Below, one piece after another: positions 34,684 to 42,473 of a DNA stretch of 64,000 nucleotides. The position numbers and the translations under genes are program-made. The stretch is from UMGS1975 sp959600905 (GTDB taxonomy: Bacteria > Bacillota > Clostridia > Christensenellales > QAND01). The stretch is taken from contig CAUGNO010000002.1 of NCBI GenBank assembly GCA_959600905.1, positions 62,001 to 126,000 of the forward strand. Direction: 5' to 3'. Each line of letters begins with the position of its first letter. Position 1 is the first letter of the stretch. Under the pieces are notes generated by a model, which saw only the letters and a program-made list of their open reading frames with translations, was not told where the DNA came from and made no database searches.

Positions 34684-35874
34684 TTAGCCTTCGTATTTTT
34701 CAACGATGGTCGCACAGCCCATGCCGCCGCCGATGCACAGCGTAGCCAGGCCGCGTTTGGCATCGCGCTTCTGCATCTCATGCAGCAGGGTGACCAGGAT
34801 ACGGCAGCCGGACGCGCCTACCGGATGGCCCAGCGCAATGGCGCCGCCGTTTACGTTTACCTTTTCCGCATTCCATTTCAGCTCTTTGCCCACAGCCAAT
34901 GCCTGTGCCGCAAACGCTTCGTTGGCTTCGATCAAATCGAAATCATCAATGCCAAGGCCGGTCTTTTTGAAGACCTTCTTGCAGGCCGCCACCGGGCCCA
35001 CGCCCATGATGGAGGGGTCTACGCCGCCCAAGGCGCCCGCTACCCACGTTGCCATCGGCTTTACGCCCAGCTCCTTGGCCTTTTCTTCGCTCATCACAAC
35101 CACACAGGCCGCGCCGTCGTTGATGCCGGAGGCGTTGGCCGCGGTGACTGTGCCGCCGTCACGCTTGAAGGCGGGCTTCAGCTTGGCGATGCCCTCTGCC
35201 GTTACGCCGGCGCGCGGACCTTCGTCCTTATTGAAAATCACGGTCTCTTTCTTCATCTTGACGGGCACGCCGACGATCTCGTCGTCAAACTTGCCGGCCT
35301 TCTGGGCCGCTTCGGTCTTGTTCTGGCTCTGGGCCGCAAACTCATCCTGCATTTCGCGGGTGATGCCCCATTGCTCCGCCACGTTTTCCGCCGTGATGCC
35401 CATGTGGTACTGGTTGAACGCATCCCACAGCGCATCATTGATCATGGTATCCACCAGCGTGCCGTTGTTCATGCGGTAGCCGTAACGGCCCTGCATCACA
35501 GCATACGGCGCTGCGGACATGTTTTCCATACCGCCGGCCACTACGATGTCCGCGTCGCCCGCCTGGATCATATTCGCCGCCATGTTCACCGCGTTCAGGC
35601 CGCTGCCGCAAACTACGTTCAGCGTAACGGCCGGCACCTCTACCGGCAGCCCTGCATGGATGGATGCCTGGCGTGCTACGTTCTGGCCCAGGCCCGCCTG
35701 GATGACGCAGCCCATCAGCACTTCATCGACCTGCTCCGGCTTTACGCCCGCGCGGCTCAGCGCTTCTTTGATGACGATGGTTCCCAACTGTTCTGCCGGC
35801 ACACCAGTCAGCGCGCCGCCCATTTTGCCGATTGCCGTACGCACAGCGCCGGCCAATACAACTTTTTTGGACAT
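34684..35874 (-). CDS. thl: Acetyl-CoA acetyltransferase (thiolase)
   Basis: The 396-residue protein has all thiolase motifs: the nucleophile Cys in LNVVCGSGLNAVNMA, NVNGGAIALGHPVGASGCRIL with the catalytic His, and the C-terminal CIGGGMGCATIVE with the second Cys. It condenses two acetyl-CoA to acetoacetyl-CoA, the entry step of butyrate formation. It is the first gene of the minus-strand order thl-crt-hbd-bcd-etfB-etfA. GGAGG precedes ATG 35874. The promoter region upstream has a dyad over the -10 box. Confidence 0.96.
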   Translation of the reverse strand: MSKKVVLAGAVRTAIGKMGGALTGVPAEQLGTIVIKEALSRAGVKPEQVDEVLMGCVIQAGLGQNVARQASIHAGLPVEVPAVTLNVVCGSGLNAVNMAANMIQAGDADIVVAGGMENMSAAPYAVMQGRYGYRMNNGTLVDTMINDALWDAFNQYHMGITAENVAEQWGITREMQDEFAAQSQNKTEAAQKAGKFDDEIVGVPVKMKKETVIFNKDEGPRAGVTAEGIAKLKPAFKRDGGTVTAANASGINDGAACVVVMSEEKAKELGVKPMATWVAGALGGVDPSIMGVGPVAACKKVFKKTGLGIDDFDLIEANEAFAAQALAVGKELKWNAEKVNVNGGAIALGHPVGASGCRILVTLLHEMQKRDAKRGLATLCIGGGMGCATIVEKYEG

Positions 35875-35954
35875 TTTCGTTTCCTCCGTTTTTTAATTAC
35901 TCTTAAAGGATGTACATTGGTTAAAAAATAAGAGTTTACCTCTGATTCTGACTA

Positions 35955-35972
35955 TGTGATAAATATATCACA
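35955..35972. promoter_or_regulatory. Dyad operator over the thl promoter
   Basis: TGTGATAAATATATCACA is an 18-bp inverted repeat (TGTGATA, 4-nt centre, TATCACA) that fully contains the -10 box of the butyryl-CoA operon. The half-sites resemble CRP/FNR-type TGTGA but the spacing between TGTGA and TCACA is 8, not 6; it is not the Rex consensus TTGTTAA-N4-TTAACAA. A repressor acting at this position is likely. Confidence 0.6.
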
Positions 35973-35990
35973 ATGTATGGGCCAATGCAA
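35962..35990 (-). promoter_or_regulatory. Predicted promoter of the butyryl-CoA operon
   Basis: On the minus strand TTGCAT, a 17-nt spacer and TATATT; an approximately 80-nt A/T-rich leader then leads to thl. Confidence 0.6.
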
Positions 35991-36069
35991 CGCTCCCGTG
36001 TTCTTTTTTTCACAAATTACGCAATTTTTTCTTGGCATTTTTAGGGCGTCTCGTCCGCGTGCCTCCGCC

Positions 36070-36116
36070 AAAAAAGGCAAAGGACTCCGCCAGAGCCCAA
36101 AGCCCTGCCAGAGTCC
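36070..36116 (-). terminator. Terminator after the aldehyde dehydrogenase gene
   Basis: GGACTC/GAGTCC arms (36082-36087 and 36111-36116) enclose a further GC-rich stem; on the minus strand a TTTTTT run follows after a few bases. Confidence 0.65.
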
Positions 36117-36124
36117 GAATTCGT

Positions 36125-37570
36125 TTAGTTCAAATGAATGACAACCGCGCGCTCCTCGCTCATATCCTCAATGGAATATTTGCCGCCGCTTCTTCCATGC
36201 CCGCTCTGGCTGCCGCCACCGCCGCCGGCCGGAATTGTCGGGTCCCAATAGTTGGAGGCGCCGTTGATGTTCGTTGCGCCGAAATTGTACTGCTCTGCCA
36301 TGCGCAGCGCCTTGTTTACATCCTTGGTGAAGATGGCGCAAAACAGGCGGTATCCGCTCATATCCACCAAGCCGGGGATCTCGCTCTCGTCCTTAAAACG
36401 CACCAGCGGCAGCACAGGGCCAAAGGTTTCGTCGGTATGCAGCATGCAGTCCACCGGCACATGGTCTACCACGGTAGGCTCAAAATAGCGGTCCGTCGGC
36501 ATGCCCTCGCGCCGTTTTCCGCCGGCTACCACCTTGGCACCCTTTTCCACCGCCTGCTTGATATGCGATTCCACGATCTCGATCTGGCTTTCCAGGTGCA
36601 TCGGCCCCATCGTGGTCTTTGCATCAAACGGATCGCCCAGCTGATACTGGGTCTGCATCTTTTCCAGGATCTTTGCCACCAAAGCGTCGGCAATGGCGTC
36701 GTCCACCAAAACGCGCTCTGTGCTGGTGCATACCTGGCCGGCGTTCAAAAAGCTGCCGTTCATCAGGCCCTGGGCCGCTACGTCCAAATCCGCGTCCTTT
36801 AACACGATACACGGACCGTCGCCGCCAAGCTCCATGGAGGTATGCTTACATTTGGCGCGCTCGCAGATGATGTTGCCCGTAACAGTAGAGCCGGTAAAGC
36901 CGATGCCCGCGGTCAGCGGATGTGCGCTCAGCGCGTCGCCCACCACAGAGCCCTTGCCGATCACAAGGTTCACCGCGCCGGCCGGCAGGCCTACGCCTTC
37001 AAAGCACTTCATCAGCGCGCTTGCCACCGCCGCCGTGGTGGTAGCAGGGTTCCACACCATCGGATCGCCTACCGCAATGCCAGCGGCCAGGTAATACTGG
37101 CAGGCCGTGCCCAGCGGGAAGTTCCACGGGGTGATTACCGCAAAAATCCCCTTCGGGCGGCGCGTCACCAGGCAGCGCGCATCTTTATCGCGCAGCGCCA
37201 CTACCTTGCCGTCCATCCATTTGATCTGCTCGGCCGCATCGCGGAACGCCAGCGCACAGGCCGCTACCTCGCCCAGCGCTTCGCTGTGGTACGGCTTGCC
37301 GTGCTCGGCGGTCAGCAGCTTTGCCAGCTCCTCTTGGTTTTCGTCGATCTTGTCCGCAATCCTGTAACAGATCTCCGCCCGCTCAAATACCGTCATTGCT
37401 GCCAAGGCGGGCGCCGCTTTTTTTGCCGCCTGCAAGGCCGCGTCGGCATCCTCCGGCGTCCCCAGCGGAATGCGCCCCAGCACCTCGCCGCTGCCAGGGC
37501 TTATGACGTCCTGCATCTGCCGGCCTTCGCCTTCAAACCACTTGCCATCGATATACATCGGAAAAATCAT
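36125..37570 (-). CDS. Aldehyde dehydrogenase family protein
   Basis: The 481-residue protein has NAD(P)-aldehyde dehydrogenase motifs: ITPWNFPLG, FTGSTVTGNII, the general base Glu in MELGGDGPCIVLKDAD, and the nucleophile Cys in NAGQVCTSTERVLV. The C-terminus has a glycine-rich run (AGGGGGSQSGHGRSGG). It oxidises an aldehyde to an acid; succinate semialdehyde and aromatic aldehydes are both possible, so no specific name is given. ATG 37570 follows GGAGG by 8 nt. It lies upstream of, but is separated by a terminator from, the butyryl-CoA operon. Confidence 0.88.
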   Translation of the reverse strand: MIFPMYIDGKWFEGEGRQMQDVISPGSGEVLGRIPLGTPEDADAALQAAKKAAPALAAMTVFERAEICYRIADKIDENQEELAKLLTAEHGKPYHSEALGEVAACALAFRDAAEQIKWMDGKVVALRDKDARCLVTRRPKGIFAVITPWNFPLGTACQYYLAAGIAVGDPMVWNPATTTAAVASALMKCFEGVGLPAGAVNLVIGKGSVVGDALSAHPLTAGIGFTGSTVTGNIICERAKCKHTSMELGGDGPCIVLKDADLDVAAQGLMNGSFLNAGQVCTSTERVLVDDAIADALVAKILEKMQTQYQLGDPFDAKTTMGPMHLESQIEIVESHIKQAVEKGAKVVAGGKRREGMPTDRYFEPTVVDHVPVDCMLHTDETFGPVLPLVRFKDESEIPGLVDMSGYRLFCAIFTKDVNKALRMAEQYNFGATNINGASNYWDPTIPAGGGGGSQSGHGRSGGKYSIEDMSEERAVVIHLN

Positions 37571-37744
37571 CGCATGTTCCTCCATTCTCATACAGCGCTA
37601 TGCTGCGCCTTCCCCTGCTGCGCTTACTTTCTGCCCGCTGGGGATATATCTGTATCTATCTTACCATAAATTCCCCGGCTTTGAACAGGCTTGATCCGCC
37701 GTCGCCATAGCAACGGTCCTAAGCCGTATCCCTTTTCCCGATAC

Positions 37745-37774
37745 AAAAAACGGAAGCCTGCCTCGGCTTCCGTT
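37745..37774 (-). terminator. Terminator after the DUF885 gene
   Basis: CGGAAGCC (37751-37758) pairs with GGCTTCCG (37765-37772); the minus strand ends in TTTTTT. Confidence 0.85.
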
Positions 37775-37782
37775 TTCATGCG

Positions 37783-39564
37783 TTATTCTGTTTTCTCTCC
37801 CTCTACATACGCATCCACATTGCGCTGCACGATGAAAAAGGGGGCTGTCCCGCTCTTTAGGATCGCTTGGTTGAATGCCTTATCGTCAAATGCCTCACCC
37901 AGCTTTTCCTCTGCTGCTTGTTTGATTGCCGCAAATTCTTGATACCCCACATAATACGATTCAAACGCACAGGGGTTTGCCTGTAGCTGCTTATACATCA
38001 CGTCCCGGGCTTCTTCCGGCAGCGCCATTCCCTGTTCTGCCCAATACTCTGAGAATTGCTCCGGCGACCAGCCTTCGTAGTGGATGCCGATATCCGAAAG
38101 AACTACCAGGCAGTATGTCCCCAATTCATCCTCCTTATATATCTCCAGCAAAGGTTGCTGCACTTCGTCCAGATATTTTAGGCCTTCATACCCCGCATAT
38201 ACAGCGTACCCCTCTGTATAGGCGTCCACGTTCACCATCGCTTTGCGATAGTTGCAGTCCATATTTTCATACATATAGGCATATTGGTACATGTGCCCTG
38301 GAAATCCTTCATGCGCTACCGTTTTAAAGGTATCCACAGAAGAGATCTCCGCGCTGTTCGGGTTTACGCGCATCTGTTTGATAGATTTTCCATCCAGCGC
38401 CGGGATATAAAAATAGGCGGCTACGCCAGTATCCGAAGCAATCTCCTTATTGACATCTTTGATCTCATAGTCCAAATTGCCAACCTCCGGAAAATCCTCC
38501 TTCATGCGCTCTTTGATGTCCAAAAGCATTTCATCATAGCTTGTATAGTTCGTTTGGAAAGCGCCCCCCTGCATCAATTGGAGCACCAGATCCTGGTTCT
38601 GCATAGCCAGCGACATCATGTTCTGCATGTGCTCGGCCAAAGCGCCCTCCATCATTGTCTTTACTTCCTCTACGGATTTATCCGTGCCTATGCTGTTTTG
38701 TAAAAGCAGCTCATAATAGGCTTTTCCATTTTCAAACTTCGCCAACCCCTGTGTATTGTTGTTTCCAGAATCCTTAAACCCCTGCATGGTATCCCGGATG
38801 TTTTGGTAGGCCGGCAGGAAGGACTCGGTAAACGCCTTTTTCAACTGAGCCTTATACTCATCCGCTTTGCCCGCCTCTAGCCCCAAGGCGTCGATGCTTT
38901 CGTTCATCGAAGACAAAACAGCACTGTTTTCCCCTTTTTGCAGAATATTGTCGCAATAGGCAATGACAGCGTCTAGGTCTACCATCAGCAGCCCCTTTTC
39001 CTCCTGCTTTTTGGTATAGGATAAGGCGCTGTCTATATATGGCTTTACATCGTTGACTACAACGATCAGGTCCGCTACATCCTGTTCATTGCGCAGCTGC
39101 CAATCTGACAGCATCGTGGGCAGCTGGTAATGTAGCCCCGTCATGCTCTCAAATACAGGCTCGTAGTAATCGAACGTTTCATCGCAGAGCTTTTCCGACA
39201 GCTCCATCTGGTACTGGTAGATATCATAGGTATCTTTTTGATCGTCCCTAAGCAGTTCGCGGTCAAAGCCACGGAACTCTTCCCAAGCCTCCTTCTGTGT
39301 CTGCAGCGCGGCCTTCTGGCTTTCCTCATCATACCGCAGACCTAGCCCCACCGTCACTTGGCTCCTATCCACACCAAAGCTTTCCGGTGTCTGCGTTAGA
39401 ATGTGCATTGCGGTATAGTCCTGCTCCAGCGCCTGTACAAACTGCTCGTCCATAAACGCATCGAAGCGCGCTTGCTCCTTTTCAGCCTTGTTCCCGCATC
39501 CGGCCATAGACAGCGCCAGCAGCAGCGCCAACAGCAGCGAACCAAATCTTGATACTCTTTTCAT
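37783..39564 (-). CDS. DUF885 family secreted lipoprotein (putative metallopeptidase)
   Basis: The 593-residue protein has a lipoprotein signal with MAGC (the Cys is about residue 22-23) and the DUF885 core, including TVAHEGFPGHMYQ, an HExxxxH zinc-site-like motif, then VDAYTEGYAVYAGYEGL and ESYYVGYQEF. DUF885 proteins are probable metallopeptidases of the cell envelope. ATG 39564 follows GGAGG by 6 nt. Base composition is visibly less G+C-rich than in neighbouring genes. It appears monocistronic. Confidence 0.85.
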   Translation of the reverse strand: MKRVSRFGSLLLALLLALSMAGCGNKAEKEQARFDAFMDEQFVQALEQDYTAMHILTQTPESFGVDRSQVTVGLGLRYDEESQKAALQTQKEAWEEFRGFDRELLRDDQKDTYDIYQYQMELSEKLCDETFDYYEPVFESMTGLHYQLPTMLSDWQLRNEQDVADLIVVVNDVKPYIDSALSYTKKQEEKGLLMVDLDAVIAYCDNILQKGENSAVLSSMNESIDALGLEAGKADEYKAQLKKAFTESFLPAYQNIRDTMQGFKDSGNNNTQGLAKFENGKAYYELLLQNSIGTDKSVEEVKTMMEGALAEHMQNMMSLAMQNQDLVLQLMQGGAFQTNYTSYDEMLLDIKERMKEDFPEVGNLDYEIKDVNKEIASDTGVAAYFYIPALDGKSIKQMRVNPNSAEISSVDTFKTVAHEGFPGHMYQYAYMYENMDCNYRKAMVNVDAYTEGYAVYAGYEGLKYLDEVQQPLLEIYKEDELGTYCLVVLSDIGIHYEGWSPEQFSEYWAEQGMALPEEARDVMYKQLQANPCAFESYYVGYQEFAAIKQAAEEKLGEAFDDKAFNQAILKSGTAPFFIVQRNVDAYVEGEKTE

Positions 39565-39667
39565 CACATGCCTCCTTACGGCTAAGCTGAAGAAAAGCCT
39601 CCCCCGATCTTTACGGCTTACTTCGTCATTTTTCTTTTATTTTATCTGGATTCCCTCTATTCGTCCA

Positions 39668-39697
39668 GAAAAAAAGCATTCTATATAGAATGCTTTT
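39668..39697 (-). terminator. Terminator of the feo operon, overlapping the last stop codon
   Basis: A 26-bp perfect palindrome (39672-39697; arms AAAAGCATTCTA and TAGAATGCTTTT) contains the TAG stop of the last gene; on the minus strand a T run follows. Confidence 0.8.
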
Positions 39698-39854
39698 CAA
39701 AATCATTTCTTTTACGCTTTGCATTTCTGCATGTATCCGCCATCGTGCAGCCCTGACATCCCGCGCAGCCGCCTTTGCTGCGGCGGTACCGCCATAAGGC
39801 CAGCGCGGCCAGCCCCAATACCGCTGCGAGCAGCAGCCAATCCAGCACGCCCAT
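39681..39854 (-). CDS. FeoB-associated Cys-rich membrane protein
   Basis: The 57-residue protein has one N-terminal transmembrane helix (LDWLLLAAVLGLAALALW), then a basic stretch and a Cys cluster, GGCAGCQGCTMADTC. This is the architecture of the FeoB-associated Cys-rich family, which probably helps Fe2+ passage at the FeoB pore. ATG 39854 begins 1 nt after the feoB stop, and it ends inside a terminator hairpin. Confidence 0.85.
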   Translation of the reverse strand: MGVLDWLLLAAVLGLAALALWRYRRSKGGCAGCQGCTMADTCRNAKRKRNDFEKHSI

Positions 39855-39855
39855 A

Positions 39856-41874
39856 TTATACAAACCCCAGCAAAAGGCCGATATGCCGTACTGCAAACGC
39901 AATCAACCATGCAATCGCAGTCTGCGCCAGCATGGCCAGCGCCGCCTCCCGGCGGGATCCCATCTCGCGCCTTACAGCCGCCAGCGCCGCCACGCACGGC
40001 ATATACAGCAGCGTAAAGCAAAGGAAGGTGAATGCGCTCAGCGGCGTAAACAGCTGAGAAAGCAGCGGCGTCAACGCCGTGGTATCCCCTACGCCCATCA
40101 GCACGGCCAGGGTGCTTACCACCGCTTCCTTGGCCGTCAGCCCCGTCAACAGGGCGGTGGACGCCTGCCACGAGCCAAAGCCCAGCGGCACAAACAGGGG
40201 CGCTATGAGTGCGCCGATGGCCGCCAGCATGCTGTTTGCGCTGTCCGCCACCATATTCAGGCGGAAATCAAAGCTCTGCAAGAACCAGATGAGGATCGTC
40301 GCCACAAAGATGATGGTAAAGGCGCGGTGTATAAAGTCCTTGGCCTTTTCCCACATATGCAGGGTAATGCTCTTGCCGCTTGGCAACCGGTAGGCCGGCA
40401 GCTCCATGACAAACGGCACCGGGTTTCCCTTAAAGCAAAACCGCTTTAGGATCAGCCCATACAAAATGCCTACCACCATGCCCAGCACATACAGCCCGAT
40501 CATCACCAGCGCCGCATGGTCCGGGAAAAACGCCTGGGTAAACACCGCATAGATCGGCAGCTTGGCGCTGCAAGACATAAACGGCGTCAGCATGATGGTC
40601 ATTTTTCTATCCCGTTCGCTGGCCAGTGTGCGCGTGGCCATGATGGCGGGCACCGAACAGCCGAACCCGATGAGCATCGGCACAAACGAACGCCCGGAAA
40701 GCCCGATTTTGCGCAGCAGCTTATCCATCACAAACGCTACGCGCGCCATATACCCGCTGTCCTCCAAAAGCGATAGGAAGAAAAACAGCACCACGATGGT
40801 CGGCAAAAACGACAGCACGCTGCCCACGCCGGCAAACACGCCGTCTATGATGAGGGAATGCACCATCTGGTTGATGCCGAGGTTTGTCAGCAGCGTATCC
40901 GTCCACATCGTCACGACCTGGATGCCGGTTTCCATAATATCGCTCAAAAACGCCCCTACCAGGCCGAAGGTCATCCAGAATACCACGCCCATGATGCAAA
41001 GGAAGATGGGAATGGCAAAATATTTATGCGTCAGTATCTTGTCAATGGCCACCGAGCGCTGCTGTTCTTTGGTCTCACTGGGCTTATGCACTGCCTTGGC
41101 GCTCACCTTTTCGATGAATTGGTAGCGCATATCCGCCAGCGCCGCTTCGCGGTCCATGCCCAGCGCGTCCTCCATTTCGCGGGCGATATGCTCCAGCGTC
41201 TCCACCTCGTTTTGGTTGAGCTTGAGCGCCTGCACGGTGGGCTCGTCTCCCTCCACCAGGCGGGTCGCGGCAAAGCGTCCCGGGATGCCGGCGGCTGCGC
41301 AGTGATCCTCAATCAAATGCGCCACCGAGTGAATGGCGCGGTGCACCTCATTGGTGCAAAAATCCATCTTTTTGGGCCGCGTCTGGCTCTTTGCCACGCG
41401 CAGCAAGCGATCCACCAATTCGCTGACGCCCTCGTTCTTGCTGGCAGAAATGGGCACCACCGGGATGCCCAGCGCCTCCTCCAGGCACTTTATATCGATG
41501 CTCCCGCCCGAAGCGGTCACCTCGTCCATCATATTCAGCGCCAGCACCATCGGCAGCCCCAATTCTATCACCTGGAGCGTCAAATACAGGTTGCGCTCGA
41601 TGTTGGTCGCGTCCACGATGTTGATGACGGCATCCGGCTTGCCCTGTATCAGAAAGTCGCGCGTCACCACTTCCTCCGCCGTATAGGGAGATAGCGAATA
41701 AATGCCGGGCAGATCCACCACCGTAGCATCCTTGGCCTTTTTGATGACGCCTTCTTTTTTCTCCACCGTAACGCCCGGAAAGTTGCCTACATGCTGGTTA
41801 CTGCCCGTCAGTTGGTTAAACAGCGTGGTCTTGCCGCAGTTTTGGTTTCCAATCAATGCAAAGACCATCTTCAT
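39856..41874 (-). CDS. feoB: Ferrous iron transporter B
   Basis: The 672-residue protein has an N-terminal G-domain (G1 GNQNCGKTT, G3 DLPGIYSL, G4 NMMDE), a helical linker domain, and the membrane part with two Gate repeats, for example MLIGFGCSVPAIMATRTL and MTPFMSCSAKLPIYAVF, whose Cys residues are conserved. It imports Fe2+. ATG 41874 overlaps the feoA stop as ATGA; ATG 41868 is an alternative. It belongs to a feoA-feoB-Cys-rich-protein operon. Confidence 0.96.
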   Translation of the reverse strand: MKMVFALIGNQNCGKTTLFNQLTGSNQHVGNFPGVTVEKKEGVIKKAKDATVVDLPGIYSLSPYTAEEVVTRDFLIQGKPDAVINIVDATNIERNLYLTLQVIELGLPMVLALNMMDEVTASGGSIDIKCLEEALGIPVVPISASKNEGVSELVDRLLRVAKSQTRPKKMDFCTNEVHRAIHSVAHLIEDHCAAAGIPGRFAATRLVEGDEPTVQALKLNQNEVETLEHIAREMEDALGMDREAALADMRYQFIEKVSAKAVHKPSETKEQQRSVAIDKILTHKYFAIPIFLCIMGVVFWMTFGLVGAFLSDIMETGIQVVTMWTDTLLTNLGINQMVHSLIIDGVFAGVGSVLSFLPTIVVLFFFLSLLEDSGYMARVAFVMDKLLRKIGLSGRSFVPMLIGFGCSVPAIMATRTLASERDRKMTIMLTPFMSCSAKLPIYAVFTQAFFPDHAALVMIGLYVLGMVVGILYGLILKRFCFKGNPVPFVMELPAYRLPSGKSITLHMWEKAKDFIHRAFTIIFVATILIWFLQSFDFRLNMVADSANSMLAAIGALIAPLFVPLGFGSWQASTALLTGLTAKEAVVSTLAVLMGVGDTTALTPLLSQLFTPLSAFTFLCFTLLYMPCVAALAAVRREMGSRREAALAMLAQTAIAWLIAFAVRHIGLLLGFV

Positions 41875-42233
41875 TTCCCCTCTTCCGGCCAGGCCGCGCC
41901 GTCCTTTTGCCAGTTTGCCTGAATCCCGTTCTTTTCTCTATGCCCATGGCGGCGCCCACGGCCTGCCGCATGGGGCGGGCAGGATGCCGGCGCTTTGGTG
42001 GATGCCGACTTGTCGGATACAATCTCTATTTTTTTGGCGTCCTCGGCGCGGATTGTCAGCTCATAGCCGCGCAAGTGCAGCTCGATGGGGTCGCCCATCG
42101 GCGCCATTTTGCGCACCGTCACCTTCGTTTTGGGCGTCAGCCCCATATCCAGCAAGCGTCTGCGCAGCGCGCCCTCGCCGCCAACCGTCGCAATCACGCC
42201 GCTGTCTCCAATGTGTAGCTCATCCAAAGTCAT
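41871..42233 (-). CDS. feoA: FeoA with an unusual basic C-terminal extension
   Basis: The 120-residue protein begins with a FeoA SH3-like domain of about 75 residues: LDELHIGDSGVIATVGGEGALRRRLLDMGLTPKTKV, then GDPIELHLRGYELTIRAEDA. A tail of about 45 residues follows, rich in Arg, Lys and His (CPPHAAGRGRRHGHRE), which most FeoA proteins lack. FeoA supports FeoB-mediated Fe2+ uptake. ATG 42233 has GGGGG 8 nt upstream; ATG 42248 is possible. The stop overlaps feoB by 4 nt. Confidence 0.85.
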   Translation of the reverse strand: MTLDELHIGDSGVIATVGGEGALRRRLLDMGLTPKTKVTVRKMAPMGDPIELHLRGYELTIRAEDAKKIEIVSDKSASTKAPASCPPHAAGRGRRHGHREKNGIQANWQKDGAAWPEEGK

Positions 42234-42253
42234 CTTTTCTGCCCCCATCCAAG

Positions 42254-42275
42254 GTAAGCGTTAGCCTAGACTTAC
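42254..42275. promoter_or_regulatory. Candidate iron-responsive operator at the feo promoter
   Basis: A 22-bp imperfect dyad bounded by GTAAG (42254-42258) and CTTAC (42271-42275), with a TTAGCCTA core, lies directly downstream of the feo -10 box. The core (TAGGCTAA on the minus strand) matches the centre of DtxR/IdeR-type boxes; the flanks match less well. Confidence 0.45.
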
Positions 42276-42304
42276 ATTCTACTCACGCTCTTTGCGCCTG
42301 TCAA
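42276..42304 (-). promoter_or_regulatory. Predicted feoA promoter
   Basis: On the minus strand a full-consensus TTGACA, a 17-nt spacer and TAGAAT, about 40 nt before feoA. Confidence 0.75.
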
Positions 42305-42383
42305 CCGCTCCGGAGCGTCTGCGCCGCCCTTGTCCCCCTTTCTATGCTATGCGCGGTTTGTCCTCTGTTTGCCTGCCGGCGCA

Positions 42384-42416
42384 TAAAAAAAGCAGCGGGC
42401 TCTGCCTGCTGCTTTT
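42384..42416 (-). terminator. Terminator of the nadE-hydrogenase operon
   Basis: GCAGCgGGC pairs with GCCtGCTGC around a TCT loop; A8/T5 flanks give a T run on the minus strand. Confidence 0.8.
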
Positions 42417-42473
42417 TCTCTTGTTCGTTTTTCCTCCGGCCGGGTGCGATGGGCACAATGCCGCCCGCTGTTA

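Noticed and set aside
35955..35972. Rex operator at the thl promoter
   Set aside because: The pathway is a known Rex target, but TTGTTAA-N4-TTAACAA cannot be aligned to this dyad without shifting the centre, so I report an unassigned operator.
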